Assembly: GCA_009823505.1 (NCBI GenBank)
Contig: VZQC01007129.1
Location: 622,460-686,459, forward strand
Source: Rhizomys pruinosus
Taxonomy: Eukaryota > Chordata > Mammalia > Rodentia > Spalacidae
Length of the DNA: 64,000 bases
Direction: 5' to 3'
In this document: positions 34,134 through 45,464 of the stretch, in pieces
Numbering within the stretch: position 1 is the first letter of the stretch
How the letters are laid out: each line of letters opens with the position of its first letter
Program-made: the position numbers and the translations under genes
Notes under the pieces: generated by a model
Told to the model about the DNA's origin: nothing
Databases searched by the model: none
The model's input: the letters and a program-made list of their open reading frames with translations, nothing else

Positions 34134-34808
34134 TTACAAACTCCCAATGTCCAGTGGAACTGAATACACATTCCCATTCCAAAAGGGAGGAATAGAGGCA
34201 TAGTGAGGAAATACTGGACGAAAACCAGACCGAAAACCAGCAGGGCAAACACCAAGTCCAGTAGCTCCATGTTTGACTTCTGGGAATTTATTTCCAAGGG
34301 GCTTAGATGGCTCAGCTCTTCCAGGATTGAGTGCAACATGAATCTCTTCCTTAAACTGGTACCACTCCCTGTATGCAGCTCTCCTTGGGAAATATTTCAC
34401 AGCTCTGGCATCTCGAATGTCTTCTTGGGGTCTCCTCTGCCAACCAGATTTCACATTCACAGCTTCACGCAATGGCCTATCAGGGCCTTCTTTATGCAGT
34501 GATGCCCTTGCTGCATTTTGCCTGACCTTGGCAGCTCTTTGAAACAGTGGAGAAAGAACTGATGACCCCTTCACTCTTGCGAACTTCATGCCTCTAAAGC
34601 CAGCACCACATGAATTAAACTGCCAAGTTTGGCTGCAAGTTGGGGATGGACCCTGGCCTATTCCAACCACATTTGCAACTTTTCTCTGCCCTGAACTTAT
34701 TGGAGCAGAAAACCCTTTCAGTATTTTCCTTTCAAAAGTTGGAGGATTAGCTGGGTGTGTTCTTGTGCTATTGTTTACTTGTAAATCTTGAGGCCCCTCC
34801 TTAATCAC
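34134..34808 (-). CDS. Hypothetical 224-codon ORF in the MaLR internal region
   Basis: The longest sense-strand frame in the element, rich in R, K, P and A, with no zinc knuckle, protease or polymerase motif that I can see. Some MaLR relatives (such as THE1) carry a degenerate internal ORF, so it may be such a relic. Equally it may be a chance frame in G+C-richer sequence. No Kozak or splicing evidence. I would not treat it as an active gene. Confidence 0.25.
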   Translation of the reverse strand: MIKEGPQDLQVNNSTRTHPANPPTFERKILKGFSAPISSGQRKVANVVGIGQGPSPTCSQTWQFNSCGAGFRGMKFARVKGSSVLSPLFQRAAKVRQNAARASLHKEGPDRPLREAVNVKSGWQRRPQEDIRDARAVKYFPRRAAYREWYQFKEEIHVALNPGRAEPSKPLGNKFPEVKHGATGLGVCPAGFRSGFRPVFPHYASIPPFWNGNVYSVPLDIGSL

Positions 34809-35717
34809 TTTAATCTCACTTTTCCATTGTTTACTTGTAAATAGCTAGGTCTCTCCTTAATCACTTTAATCTCCTTATCAAAAGGAAGCTCTCCTTCACA
34901 TGCCTTGGCCCCACCTTTAATATTCCTAGTGCAGCTTTCAGATCCAATCTGTACAGTCTGCATTTCTTTCTGCCCCATCTGCTCTTCTTCACTGTGGATC
35001 TGTACAATATTCACCATGCCACCATTTCTACATTAGGCTGTCTTGACATATCCTCTGCCAAAGACATTAGTCCATTGCTTTTCAACTTACATCAGGCAAG
35101 CATTTGGGCTGTAGACAAATTGCTGCCAGACTCTTTATCAAAATATCCCAGTTGCTGCCTATGTCTTTATTTTCCTCTGGAACTACATTTCTTGCAGCCA
35201 GGCTTTCTTCCAGGCTTCTACTAGAATGGCCCTTTAAGCTCTGCTTACAGCAGTCAACAGCTTTTCTAGCCCAAAGTTCCAAAGTCTTCCACATTTCTCC
35301 AAACATCCACATGGTCAGGTTCTTCACAGCCAACAGCCCACTCTCTGGTACCAAATAACTGTATTAATCACTCTTCTGTTACTGTGATAAACCACCATGA
35401 CCAAGGGAACTTATAAAAGGAAGAGTTTATTTGAGTTTAGGACTGATGGTTCCACGGAATTATAGTCCATTGGGGCGGGAAGCATCATGTCTGGGGCTGG
35501 AGCAGCAAGACGGGGGTCACATCTCACAATGAGCACAGGAAGCAGAGAGAGAGAGACTGGAGACCACGAGGCTTGTTAAACTCACTAAGTCCACCTCCAA
35601 TGACGTACTTCAGCACAGCCACACCTTCTAAGACCTCCAAGAAAAGTGCCACCAACTGGAGACAAAATGTCTGAATACTTAAAGCCTATGGGGAGCACTA
35701 TCATTCAAACCACCACA

Positions 35718-36364
35718 CTGGCATATGGGCTTCTCCCTATCTTCCTGCCCTTCAGCTGGTATTAGGAGATCTCAGATCTCAAGACTCACACAACCCTACC
35801 TTTTATATCAGCTGGGAGCACAACTCCACCCCCACAGCCACAAAAGTCAATTAAGCCAAAGACAACTGGATTAACTCTATTAGGTCAAACAAAAATCAGC
35901 CTTGCTGCAGCATCTAGCTCCTACCTACCTTCCTGTACTTCAGCTGGTCTTGGAAGATCTCCATTTCTATGTATTTCTAAGTTCACAGTGAAAAAAAAAA
36001 GAAATTGATCTGGGATCTCCCAAGACCACCTGAACCACAGGTAGGTAGGAACTGGGTGCTTCAGCAAGGTGGATTGTTGTTTGATTTAATGTAGTTAATC
36101 TAGTTGTCTTTGGCTTGATTGGCTTTTGTGGCTGTGGGGGCAGAGTTATCCTCCCAGCTGGTATAAAAGGTAGGGTTGTGTGAGTCTTGAGATCTGAGAT
36201 CTCCCAAGACCAGCTGGAACCCAGGTACCGGGGCCTGGGCTAAAGAGAATGCCACCCCCAACTGGGATTATGAAAGCATCTGAAGGAGGTAAGCAAAGCA
36301 AGCCTTGAACACAGTGAAGAAGCATTTGGGACTCACATTGGAATACAGGCAAGGAGAAGCCCAT
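35718..36364. promoter_or_regulatory. Two L1 5' UTRs head to head, each with a TATA-like box
   Basis: The left L1 5' UTR (minus, 35718-35953) and the right one (plus, 36006-36364) are inverted copies of each other: caagaccagctg, ttgtctttggcttga/aat, ttttgtggctgtgggggc, and the palindromic gagatctgagatctc. Each has a TATAAAAGG box in its own sense (35809-35817 antisense; 36162-36170 sense), which would start RNA well inside the UTR. The left copy lacks about 90 bases just before ORF1 that the right copy has. There are no tandem monomers. Promoter activity is inferred. Confidence 0.6.
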
Positions 36365-37491
36365 ATGCCAGGAACACAAAGAAGAGACAACACCAGAAAG
36401 GGGCAGGATAATCCTGCACCAAGCTCTACCAATCCTTTGGAAGATTTCTACAGTGGGATCCCCTGGGGATGGCCCAGGACACAGATATCAGAAACACAAT
36501 TGGGAACATACTTAAAGAAGTACAAGATTATAAAGAGCAAATCAAAGAATTAAAAAAAAAGAGAGTGAAGAACTCAAGAAGAACCTAGAGAGAGAGAATG
36601 ACAAACTCCAGAAGGAAGTAGAAACATTGAAAAGATGCTGAAAAAGATAAGGAAACCAACCAGCGAAGCAAAGAGCTACAGGAAGAGATTGAGAAGCTCT
36701 AAAAAGAAGTCAAAACACTAAAGAAATCAGAAAAGGAAATGAAAAAGGAAATCAAACACTCTTCCAATCAAGAGGAAAGGAATGGAAAAAGCCTCAGAAG
36801 CAGAATGGAGGAAGCAGAACAAAGAATATCAGACCTGGAAGACAACACAGAACAACTAAAAACCTCAAGGAAAGATTATGAAAAATTTAAAAATACACAA
36901 AAATGGAACAACCAGGAGCTGTGGGACACTATGAAAAGATCAAACCTCCGCATCATAGGAATAGAGGAAGGAGAAGAATCCCAAGAGAAAGGTATTGATC
37001 AGATCTTCAACAGAATAATAGATGAAAACTTCCCCAAACTAAAAAAGGACAAACCAATACCAATACAAGAAGCACATAGAACTCCAAACAGACAAGATCA
37101 GAAAAGAAATTCTCCACGCCACATCATAGTTAAAATGCTGGACACCCAAAACAAAGAGAAAATTCTTAAAGCGACAAGAGAAAAACAACAAGTGACCTAT
37201 AAGGGGAAACCTATCAGAATAACAACGGACTTCTCACAGCAAACGATGAAGGCAAGAAGAACCTGGAGCAAAGCATTCCCAGTGTTGAGGGACAATGGAT
37301 GCCAGCCCAGGTTACTATACCCAGCAAAAATGTCAATCATAGTGGAAGGAGAGAGGAAAATCTTCCATGACATAAACAACTTGAAAGAATACATGTCCGG
37401 AAAACCAACCCTTCAGAGAATACTTGAAGCAATCCAAAGAACAGAAGAAAGGAGCAACCAACCCCAGGCAACTAGAAGGAGAAATCAATAA
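36365..37491 (+). pseudogene. L1 ORF1 (RNA-binding chaperone), 5' part broken
   Basis: The expected start is ATG at 36365 (MPGTQRRD). Compared with the left L1 one C is missing near 36452-36456, shifting the frame. Further shifts occur through the coiled-coil region, and an in-frame TAA lies at 36700-36702. From an ATG at 36739 the frame stays open for 250 codons: the end of the coiled coil, the RRM (NLRIIGIEEGEE near residue 74 of this piece and HIIVKMLDTQNKEKIL) and the C-terminal domain (PAKMSIIVEG...EYMSGKPTLQRIL). The family is usually 340-380 residues, so a trimer-forming N-terminus is lost. A shortened protein from the inner ATG is conceivable but unproven. Confidence 0.9.
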
Positions 37492-37532
37492 AAGCATAAC
37501 TGCAGAAGTAGAAACCTAAATCAAAACCGCAG

Positions 37533-40500
37533 ATGGATAATAAGGCAAAAGGAAGCAACACAAACCTATCAGTCATAACCTTAAATATTAATGGACTAAA
37601 TTCCCCAATCAAAAGACATAGACTGGGAGACTGGATTAGGAAACAGAATCCATCGATATGCTGTCTGCAAGAAACACATCTTACCTTCAAGGACAGGCAC
37701 CACCTTAAAGTGAAGGGATGGAAAAAAATATTCCAAGCAAATGGTACCAAAAAGAAAGCAGGTGTTGCTATTTTAATATCGGATAAAATAGACTTCAAAG
37801 TAAAAGAAATCAGAAGAGACAAAGAAGGCCATTACATTTTCATCAAAGGAACAATCCACCAAGAAGATTTCACAATTATGAATATATATGCCCCAAATTC
37901 TGGTGCACCAAACTTTATAAAGACAATTCTCCAGGACCACAAGTCACAGACTAACCCCAGCACACTCATAGTGGGAGATTTCAATACCCCACTGAGTCCT
38001 TTGGATAGGTCAACAGGACAAAAAATAAACAGAGAGACATCTGAACTGAACGATATGATACACCAAATGGACCTCATAGACCTCTACCGAACATTCCATC
38101 CTAATACCAGAGAATACACTTTCTACTCAGCACCCCACGGAACATTCTCCAAAATCGACCACATCCTGGGACACAGAAGAAACCTCTACAAATACAAAAA
38201 GATTGAAATAATTTCATGCATCCTGTCAGACCACAGTGCAATGAAGCTCAACATCAACACCAGGACAAGCCCTCCTGCCTACAAGAACACATGGAGACTA
38301 AACAACACACTCTTGAATAATGAATGGGTCAAGGAAGAGATAAAGAAAGAAATAAAAACATTCCTGGAACTGAATGACAATGACAATACAACACAACAAA
38401 ACTTATGGGATACCTTAAAAGCAGTCCTAAGAGGGAAATTTATAGCCCTGGGTGCCTACATTAGAAAAACAGAAAGAGCACAAGTGAATGATCTAACACT
38501 ACAGCTAAAAGCACTTGAGAGGCAACAACAGATGAACCCTAAACGCAACAGACAGGAAGAAATAACAAAAATCAGAGCAGAAATCAATGAAATAGAAACA
38601 AAGAAAACAATACAAAAAATCAATGAAGCCAAAAGTTGGTTCTTTGAAAGAATAAACAAGATAGACAGACCTCTAGCCCAGTTAACAAAAAGAAAGAAGG
38701 AACAACTCCAAATCAATACAATCTGTGATGAAAAGGGAAATATCACAACGGACAAGGAAAAGATCAAGAAAATTATATGGGAATATTACAAGAACCTATA
38801 TTCTACCAAGTTTGAAAATCTAGAAGAAATGGATGAATATCTGAAATCTTGGGAATCACCAAAGCTTGGCCAAGAGGAGACCAGCAGCTTAAACAGACCC
38901 ATAACATATGAAGAAATAGAGGATGTAGTAAGAAGCCTCCCAACTAAAAAAAGCCCAGGCCCAGACGGTTTCACAGCAGAATTCTATAAAACATTTCAAA
39001 AAGACCTACAACCATTATTTCTGAAACTGTTTAGAAGTATACAATCAGAGGGAATTCTCCCAAATTCCTTCTATGAAGCCAACATCACTCTATTACCAAA
39101 ACCAGGCAAAGATCCAACTAAAAAGGAGAATTATAGACCCATCTCCCTCATGAACACAGATGCCAAAATTCTAAACAGAATACTGGCAAATCGCATACAG
39201 ACCCACATCAAGAAGATCATCCATCATGACCAAGTTGGATTCATACCAGAGATGCAGGGATGGTTCAACATACGAAAATCAATAAACATCATCAAACACA
39301 TAAACGGAATCAAAGACAAAAACCACACCATCATCTCAATTGATGCTGAAAAAGCCTTTGACAAAATCCAGCATCCCTTCATGCTTAAAGTCCTAGAAGG
39401 AATTGGATTGGAGGGATCATTCCTCAATGTAATCAAAGCCATATACAGGAAACCCACAGCCAATATCATCCTAAATGGGGAAATGACGGAAACATTCCCT
39501 TTAAAGGTAGGAACTCGGCAAGGCTGCCCCCTATCACCACTCCTCTTCAATATAGTGCTTGAAACACTTGCTAGAGCAATAAGGCAAGAAAAGGATATTA
39601 AAGGAGTACTAATTGGAAAAGAGGAAGTCAAACTATCCCTATTTGCTGATGATATGATTGTTTACTTAAGAGATGCAAAAAACTCCACCAGAAAACTCCT
39701 AGAAACGATTAACAGCTTCAGCAAAGTGGCAGGATACAAAATTAACCTTAGAAAATCAATGGCCTTTCTTTACACCAAGAACAAGCAACTGGAGAAAGAA
39801 TTCAAAGAGACCTTCCCACTCACAATAGCCTCAAAAACAATAAGATACCTAGGAACAAACCTAACCAAAGACACCAAAGACCTCTACAACAAAAATTTTA
39901 AACCCTTAAAGAAAGAAATTGAAGAAGACCTCAGAAGATGGAAAAACCTCCCATGCTCATGGATTGGGAAAATTAACATTGTAAAAATGTCCATTTTACC
40001 AAAACTCTTGTATAGATTTAATGCAATCCCAATCAAAATCCCCAAGAGTTTCTTCACAGGCTTGGAAACAAAAGTTCTTAAATTCATTTGGAGAAACAAA
40101 AGACCCCGAATAGCCAAATCAATCCTGAGTGAAAAGAGCTACACAGGAGGGATCTCTATACCAGATTTTAAACTATACTACAGGGCTATAGTCATAAAAA
40201 CAGCCTGGTACTGGCACAAAAACAGACCTGTTGACCAATGGAACAAAACCGAAGATCCAAATCTGAGCACATACAATTTCAGCCATCTCATATTTGACAA
40301 GGGGGCCAAGAAACCACAATGGAGAAAAGACAGCATCTTCAGCAAGTGGTGTTGGCAAAACTGGATCACCACTTGTAGAAGAATGAAATTAAACCCCTAC
40401 CTCTCACCCTGTACAAAAGTCAACTCCAGATGGATTAAAGACCTCAACGTGAAACCCCAAACTCTGAAGGTGATAGAAGAAAAAGTTGGCAGCAGACTAC

Positions 40501-41339
40501 AAGACATAGGCGTAGGAAAAGACTTCCTAAATCAGACAGCAGCTGCACAAGAATTAAGGTCGACAATTGACAAATGGGACCTCATCAAACTCAAAAGCTT
40601 CTGTACATCAAAAGAAACAATCAAGGAAGTGAAGAGAAATCCCACAGAGTGGGAGGAAACCTTCACTGCAGATACATCTGACAAAGCATTGATTTCCAGA
40701 ATATATAAACTACTCAAAAAACAAAGAAAAAAGAAAACAAATGACCCGCTCAATAGATGGAGCAAAGAACTGAACAGAGACTTCACAAGCGAGGAATTAG
40801 AGATGTCTGAGAAACACCTCAAGAACTGCTCAACATCACTAATCATTAAGGAAATGCAAATGAAAACCACTTTAAGATATCATCTTACTCCAATAAGACT
40901 GGCTAGGATCAAGAAAACAAATGATACCAAGTGCTGGAGAGGTTGTGGGGAAAGGGGAACACTCATCCACTGCTGGTGGGAATGTAAACTCGTACAGCCA
41001 CTATGGAAAGCAGTGTGGAGAACCCTTGGAAGACTTGGAATGAACTTGCCACCCGACCCAGCCATACCACTCCTGGGCATGTACCCTCAAGACTCACCCC
41101 ACCGCAGAGATACATGCACGGCCATGTTTATTTCAGCTCTCTTCACAATAGCAAGGAGCTGGAACCAACCCAAATGCCCCTCAACTGATGAGTGGATAGA
41201 GAAAATGTGGTACATCTACACAATGGAGTTCTATGCAGCAGTAAAGAAAGATGACATCATGAGCTTTGCAGGAAAATGGCTGGAGCTAGAAAACATCATG
41301 CTGAGTGAAGTAACACAGTCCCAGAAAAACAAACGATGA
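37533..41339 (+). CDS. L1 ORF2 protein: endonuclease / reverse transcriptase, intact frame
   Basis: 1268 codons with no interruption; human L1 ORF2p has 1275. The enzyme nicks genomic DNA and copies RNA into it by target-primed reverse transcription. Visible in order: an APE-like endonuclease (LNINGLNS, N18; LQETH, E47; [18 protein letters not shown] near residue 233); a reverse transcriptase with the KSPGPDGF and [13 protein letters not shown] blocks and the FADDM catalytic pair at D706-D707; and a C-terminal Cys-rich motif ([18 protein letters not shown]) from residue 1134. The ATG follows the ORF1 stop by 41 bases, as in other L1s, implying reinitiation-type translation. No key residue appears lost, but single amino-acid damage cannot be excluded. 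Its own ORF1 is broken. Confidence 0.95.
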   Translation: MDNKAKGSNTNLSVITLNINGLNSPIKRHRLGDWIRKQNPSICCLQETHLTFKDRHHLKVKGWKKIFQANGTKKKAGVAILISDKIDFKVKEIRRDKEGHYIFIKGTIHQEDFTIMNIYAPNSGAPNFIKTILQDHKSQTNPSTLIVGDFNTPLSPLDRSTGQKINRETSELNDMIHQMDLIDLYRTFHPNTREYTFYSAPHGTFSKIDHILGHRRNLYKYKKIEIISCILSDHSAMKLNINTRTSPPAYKNTWRLNNTLLNNEWVKEEIKKEIKTFLELNDNDNTTQQNLWDTLKAVLRGKFIALGAYIRKTERAQVNDLTLQLKALERQQQMNPKRNRQEEITKIRAEINEIETKKTIQKINEAKSWFFERINKIDRPLAQLTKRKKEQLQINTICDEKGNITTDKEKIKKIIWEYYKNLYSTKFENLEEMDEYLKSWESPKLGQEETSSLNRPITYEEIEDVVRSLPTKKSPGPDGFTAEFYKTFQKDLQPLFLKLFRSIQSEGILPNSFYEANITLLPKPGKDPTKKENYRPISLMNTDAKILNRILANRIQTHIKKIIHHDQVGFIPEMQGWFNIRKSINIIKHINGIKDKNHTIISIDAEKAFDKIQHPFMLKVLEGIGLEGSFLNVIKAIYRKPTANIILNGEMTETFPLKVGTRQGCPLSPLLFNIVLETLARAIRQEKDIKGVLIGKEEVKLSLFADDMIVYLRDAKNSTRKLLETINSFSKVAGYKINLRKSMAFLYTKNKQLEKEFKETFPLTIASKTIRYLGTNLTKDTKDLYNKNFKPLKKEIEEDLRRWKNLPCSWIGKINIVKMSILPKLLYRFNAIPIKIPKSFFTGLETKVLKFIWRNKRPRIAKSILSEKSYTGGISIPDFKLYYRAIVIKTAWYWHKNRPVDQWNKTEDPNLSTYNFSHLIFDKGAKKPQWRKDSIFSKWCWQNWITTCRRMKLNPYLSPCTKVNSRWIKDLNVKPQTLKVIEEKVGSRLQDIGVGKDFLNQTAAAQELRSTIDKWDLIKLKSFCTSKETIKEVKRNPTEWEETFTADTSDKALISRIYKLLKKQRKKKTNDPLNRWSKELNRDFTSEELEMSEKHLKNCSTSLIIKEMQMKTTLRYHLTPIRLARIKKTNDTKCWRGCGERGTLIHCWWECKLVQPLWKAVWRTLGRLGMNLPPDPAIPLLGMYPQDSPHRRDTCTAMFISALFTIARSWNQPKCPSTDEWIEKMWYIYTMEFYAAVKKDDIMSFAGKWLELENIMLSEVTQSQKNKR

Positions 41340-41692
41340 ATGGTATCCCTCATCTGTGGATGCTAGTGCCAATTACCTAGTTGTAAGTATTTCTTGTGCA
41401 CGGCCCCTTGAGCTTTTTTCCAAGCAGTTGGGAGTGATGCATATTGGAAACAACAACACCCAACGACAGCAACAACAACAACAACAACAGAAAGGACTGC
41501 ATCAAAGACCTGACTGAAACAGTGAACTTCTGCTCAAAGCAGTCAACTTCCACATGGAGATTATTGAGAAAGACTGAGGAAGAGATGAAAAGCATGTTTG
41601 TCAGAATGCATGAGCTCTGGTGGGGTGGAGGGATAGGGTGGGGGACACAGGTCTAGATTTGATTTTAAAAATATATAAATAAATAAATCAAT
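41340..41692 (+). other. L1 3' UTR with G-quadruplex-type tract
   Basis: Contains an (aac)n run (41462-41492), the conserved gactgaggaagagatgaaaa block, and a G-rich polypurine tract at 41622-41644 with four runs of at least three G separated by 1-4 bases. It ends in tctagatttgat and an A-rich tail of aataaat units. The G-rich tract recurs in the other L1 3' ends of this window. L1 3' UTRs are known to keep such tracts. Confidence 0.9.
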
Positions 41693-41704
41693 AAAAAAAG
41701 AAAT

Positions 41705-43007
41705 ACATAGGCAAATAAGCACATATAAATGTCTTCCCACTGACATGTAACAAACATTCTATCTGGAACTTTTCCTGAGGAATAATGCTCTGAATTTTTG
41801 GACATCAGGAATGCAATCATCACTTTTCTGGTACCTGTAACATAGAAACATTTTGTTTCCCCATGACTGGGCAGTGGGATCTTTGGAATTAGTGGTCCAG
41901 GCTGATGATCTATAGTTTTATAAGTTTAAAGTGATTTACAGCCAGAAGTAACCATGAATCAGACAGCTCAAAGGCCACTCACTATGTCCCCCACAGCCTC
42001 TATGCTTCTTATCAAGATTATGGCATCACTGTGTAGCAGAAAACAAAATCCACAGCCACAGATGATTGATGGAGAGACAAAAATAGGTAACAGAGTAGAT
42101 CTAGAATCAGGGCCAGCTGTTATTTACAAGTCCTTGTAGAAAATGAAAATGTTGTTCCTTTGTTTAAAAAACAAGAAGCGCTTTTTCCTTTGATATTTCT
42201 GTTTCTGTCTATCATGAAGATTTTTATTTGCTGCTTAATGATACACTTTTTTTGGCATGGGGACACTCATGGAATGAGTGTGGGACTTTAAAGGAACATG
42301 GAGCCCGCCCCTATAACTCTGTGTATAGGTGTATATCCTACTATCTTTGCCTAATGCAGGATGACAAAAATTAATGCATTGGTACAGGGAGCAAGTGCCA
42401 GAGCAATCATTCAGAAGAGATACAGAGTAGGGTGCAAATGGAAGAGAGGACGTGCTGTGTACAGGCTAATTGTCCACAAAGACTCTTTTTAAAAACCCAA
42501 ATTCAAATGCAAATTAGCCAGAAAAGCTATTACAGGAACTAAACTCCAGCTTTGGGGATGCTTTCCAAAGCCAGGGTCCCTGTGAAAGTCCTATGCACTT
42601 GAAGATGACTCACTACCTGGCTCTAAACAGATGATTTGATATCTTATCTTTCTATCTTATATTTTTCTATATTAGCTTACTTTGTTGAAGTTTACTTGTG
42701 AAGTTCCTTTTTTTTAAATATATGGTTCCTTGACACATCTAAGATTTGAGAATCCAAAACAGAGAATCCTAGAAAAACAGGCTTTTGAATTTGTTCAAAA
42801 TGCAGTCCATAATATTGAAAGTACATAGGCATTCATGCTATCAACAATATTTCAGCTTACAAAACTCAACAGTCATAGTATATATGTTCAATTATTGCTT
42901 ATTGACAGTTAAAAAAATAACTTAACTTTGTTTTACATATGACCCCTTTCTTCTATTTGATATGAAGCCTTGTCTGAGCTAGCTTTGCACCATGGCTTGG
43001 GGAATTT
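41705..43007. other. No recognised feature
   Basis: Sequence downstream of the full-length L1, with no SINE, LTR, exon or RNA gene that I can identify. Confidence 0.4.
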
Positions 43008-43024
43008 CATTGTTTTATTTTCTT

Positions 43025-43257
43025 TTAAAAATATTTTTTATTATTTATTATTTTTTATGTGTATGAGTGTACTGTCTGCATGTAGGTTGGTGCATCCATG
43101 CTGTGCAATGCTGTGGAGATCAGAAGAGGGCATTGGATTTCCCCTGGAACTGGAGTTAAAGAAGGTTCTTAGCCTCCATGTGGGTGCTGGGAATCAAACC
43201 CGGGTCGTCTGTAAGAGCAGTTGGCTCTCTTAACCACTGATCCATCTTTCCAGCCCC
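43025..43257 (-). mobile_element. B2-type SINE (antisense) with target-site duplication
   Basis: Antisense B2-like SINE from a T-rich tail (tttattatttattattttt) to ccatctttccagcc. Flanks cattgttttattttct (43008-43023) and cattgttctattttct (43258-43273) match at 15 of 16 bases. Confidence 0.9.
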
Positions 43258-43273
43258 CATTGTTCTATTTTCT

Positions 43274-44539
43274 ACCTGTTAGGAACTTGGTCCATTTGGG
43301 TCTTAATATGATATTTGTATAGGTGATGGTGGATGTGATCATAAGCTGGAAGATGTAGGTAAAGGAAATGCCACTTATATCAATCTTAATTGATGAACAC
43401 ACAAAAATATTTTGTTGCAAAGATAATGAGGCAATTTTTATTAATGCATATATTTTAGTGGTAAATATTCAAATTATGATCAAAAAATAGATTAATGGTG
43501 CAGATTCTAGATGTAGAAACAAGTGTGTATGCCTTTCTAGTAATTTTGGAGATATTGGAATTATCAGGTATCTTAACATTCTGCCAATTATTCACCAATG
43601 TTTTCTCAGCTGCATAAGCATTTTGTGCTCATCTTGGCTTTTGTTGTTAGGGTAACAGGCATTTTAATAGTCCAGACTTGATATAGAATGATAGTTATAA
43701 CTTTTTCCTCTCTCTCCAAATTATGATAAATCTTTGTAAGTAAAGGAATATAGTTAAGATTGACTGTGTTTTCCAAAGTTGCTGAGCTAGGTGTTTATAA
43801 ATATTTCATAGGCTCTGGTACATGGGAAAAGCTGTAAGATGGCAGCATTTACTTTGGAATGAGTGAAGAGGGCTGCTCCATCTATGATTGATTCCAGTCA
43901 TTTCAGTTTAATAGAGTGAATATGAATGTGGCACAGTTTTACGATTTCATATGCTGCCCTGTAATTGCTCAATTGGACAACTGTAGTTGCAGAAGATAAA
44001 GATTCCATTTTAATCTCTCCTCTATCTTCTTCCAAAGGAACATCCCTAAGAAAATGATCAAGTAGGAAATGAAGAATAAGTTACTGCTATCTCTTTAGAC
44101 CTATTCAAGAGTAGAGACTCAAGAATTCTTATTCATGATTCACTCCCTCAATGAGTTCTGTACCATCAACCCAAACCATATATAAACCCATAGAATTCTT
44201 CCTTTCAGTATTTCTTACAGTCATTGCATCAGTGCTCCTTATGTCGCTTAAGTTTCATGTTAAGTGTCTGACTATAGAGGAGTTTTCCTGTTAGCCTGGC
44301 TAAATTCCACGGCTTTCTTCCATGTCTTGTCTCTGTCAAAGTCCAATACACCTGTTAAGTTTTATTGTGCATTTTGAAATGAACTAATTTAAATTTATTT
44401 GTTAATGTGTTCTTAGTTAAATATCACTAAATATTACCCCTTATGGGGAACCTGTCTCTCTCGTTAAGTGCTGATTTCTCATAAACATAGTGGATGTGGC
44501 TCTTAGTAATTACCTTTAAACAAAGATATTGAAATAGTG

Positions 44540-44542
<3 letters not shown>
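43274..44542. other. No recognised feature
   Basis: A+T-rich sequence with no identifiable repeat or gene. Confidence 0.4.
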
Positions 44543-44574
<32 letters not shown>

Positions 44575-44592
44575 CATACATACATATATTAA
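44543..44592. repeat. (TA)n(CATA)n microsatellite
   Basis: About 13 ta units followed by four cata units. Confidence 0.95.
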
Positions 44593-44730
44593 GTTGTAGA
44601 GAGTCAGATTTTGGAAATGTATGTAAAGAAATCATACTTTCTGATACTTTTGCTTAGAAAATTGCTAGGGAGAAAGTTAACAGGTTTTTTTTAACTTCTT
44701 GTTTCTAATTTAGCAATTTAAAATCAATAT

Positions 44731-44840
44731 AGGGATTAGGGATGTAGCTCAGTGGCAAGGCATTTGACTACCATGGGTTAAGTCCTTAGTCTGATCTTTA
44801 GCACCACAAAAGTACAATAAATAAAATTATATTTAAAAAA
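44731..44840 (+). mobile_element. ID-type SINE (old)
   Basis: gattagggatgtagctcagtg followed by gcaaggcatttgacta and ctttagcaccacaaaag is a diverged ID element, derived from tRNA-Ala/BC1 RNA. The B-box region is decayed (gggttaagtcctt). An A-rich tail follows. Not a tRNA gene. Confidence 0.8.
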
Positions 44841-45464
44841 AATCCAGGGAAAAGTGTGAAATTACATTGGAGAATAGATGTTATAAAAGTAAGGGAAATC
44901 AAGAAAACACTTTACTATTTATCTAGATTTGTAGATGTTGAGACAGATACATTATATATATGATTTGAGATAAATATAAATATGAGATAGATAAAGAATT
45001 GTTTAAAGATGCAGCATTCTATAGGGAAATAGAATCGAGAATGAAGATTTACTGCTCTTAGCCCAGTAGTATCTCTACAGCTCTTGATTAGTGTTAACAC
45101 ACCAACTCATATAACACAAAAGTGTAAGTGAACTCAGTTCAGCCTCCTTCCAGTACAGATCCTATAAGGGTTGCAGATGTATCACTTTCTCTATCCATCT
45201 AGATTCTTATTTTTTTTTCAGTAGTGGTTTTTGCCTCTATCTTGAAATAATGAACTATCACATGGCTAGTTATATGGACCATTCTCATCCAAGCACACAG
45301 GATTCAAGTTTAAACAAGCAGTAATTTTCATAGGACCATGCAAATAAACATTATACAAGGTCTCTGATTCCTGTCTGATGCAATACGCATTTTCTAAACA
45401 GTCACAGTGGTAGACAGAGTTTGTGGATATCACTGAGTTGCATAAATTTGTCCCTTTTGTAACA
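44841..45464. other. No recognised feature
   Basis: No identifiable repeat family or gene. A short antisense frame (44915-45100) has no motif. Confidence 0.4.

Larger units (their letters stand above)
33559..35717 (-). mobile_element. Complete non-autonomous MaLR-type LTR retrotransposon
   Basis: Minus-strand element with a 5' LTR at 35360-35717, an internal region of about 1.4 kb, and a 3' LTR at about 33559-33951. Outer ends are TG...CA with ctggc on both sides (33554-33558, 35718-35722). Just inside the 5' LTR is the MaLR-like primer-site motif tttggtaccagagagtggg; just before the 3' LTR is a purine-rich gggggccagggagtgg tract. No gag-pol domain is visible. A (GA)n expansion sits in the 3' LTR. 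It moved with help from another ERVL-type element and landed in the ORF1 start of the left L1. Confidence 0.9.
27886..35953 (-). mobile_element. L1 retrotransposon (left member of a head-to-head pair), broken
   Basis: Minus-strand L1: 5' UTR 35718-35953, ORF1 remnant 32421-33553, ORF2 remnant about 28255-32379, and 3' UTR to a T-rich tail at about 27886. It is closely related to the intact copy at 36.0-41.7 kb. Three later insertions lie inside: a MaLR element (33559-35717) in the ORF1 start, a truncated L1 (31248-31440), and a small two-ended L1 insertion (29845-29965). Without them it would be close to full length. Many frame breaks. Confidence 0.9.
36006..41692 (+). mobile_element. Full-length L1 retrotransposon with intact ORF2 and broken ORF1
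   Basis: About 5.7 kb: 5' UTR 36006-36364, ORF1 36365-37491 (disrupted), a 41-base spacer, ORF2 37533-41339 (open), 3' UTR 41340-41692 ending in an A-rich tail. Exact 12-base flanks aaaaaaagaaat (35994-36005 and 41693-41704) fit a target-site duplication, although their A-richness weakens this at the 3' side. Youngest-looking L1 in the window. It lies directly beside the opposed left L1. Confidence 0.95.

Noticed and set aside
44731..44840. A tRNA gene
   Set aside because: The tRNA-like part is a decayed ID SINE: the B box is lost, the cloverleaf arms do not pair, and an A-rich tail follows.
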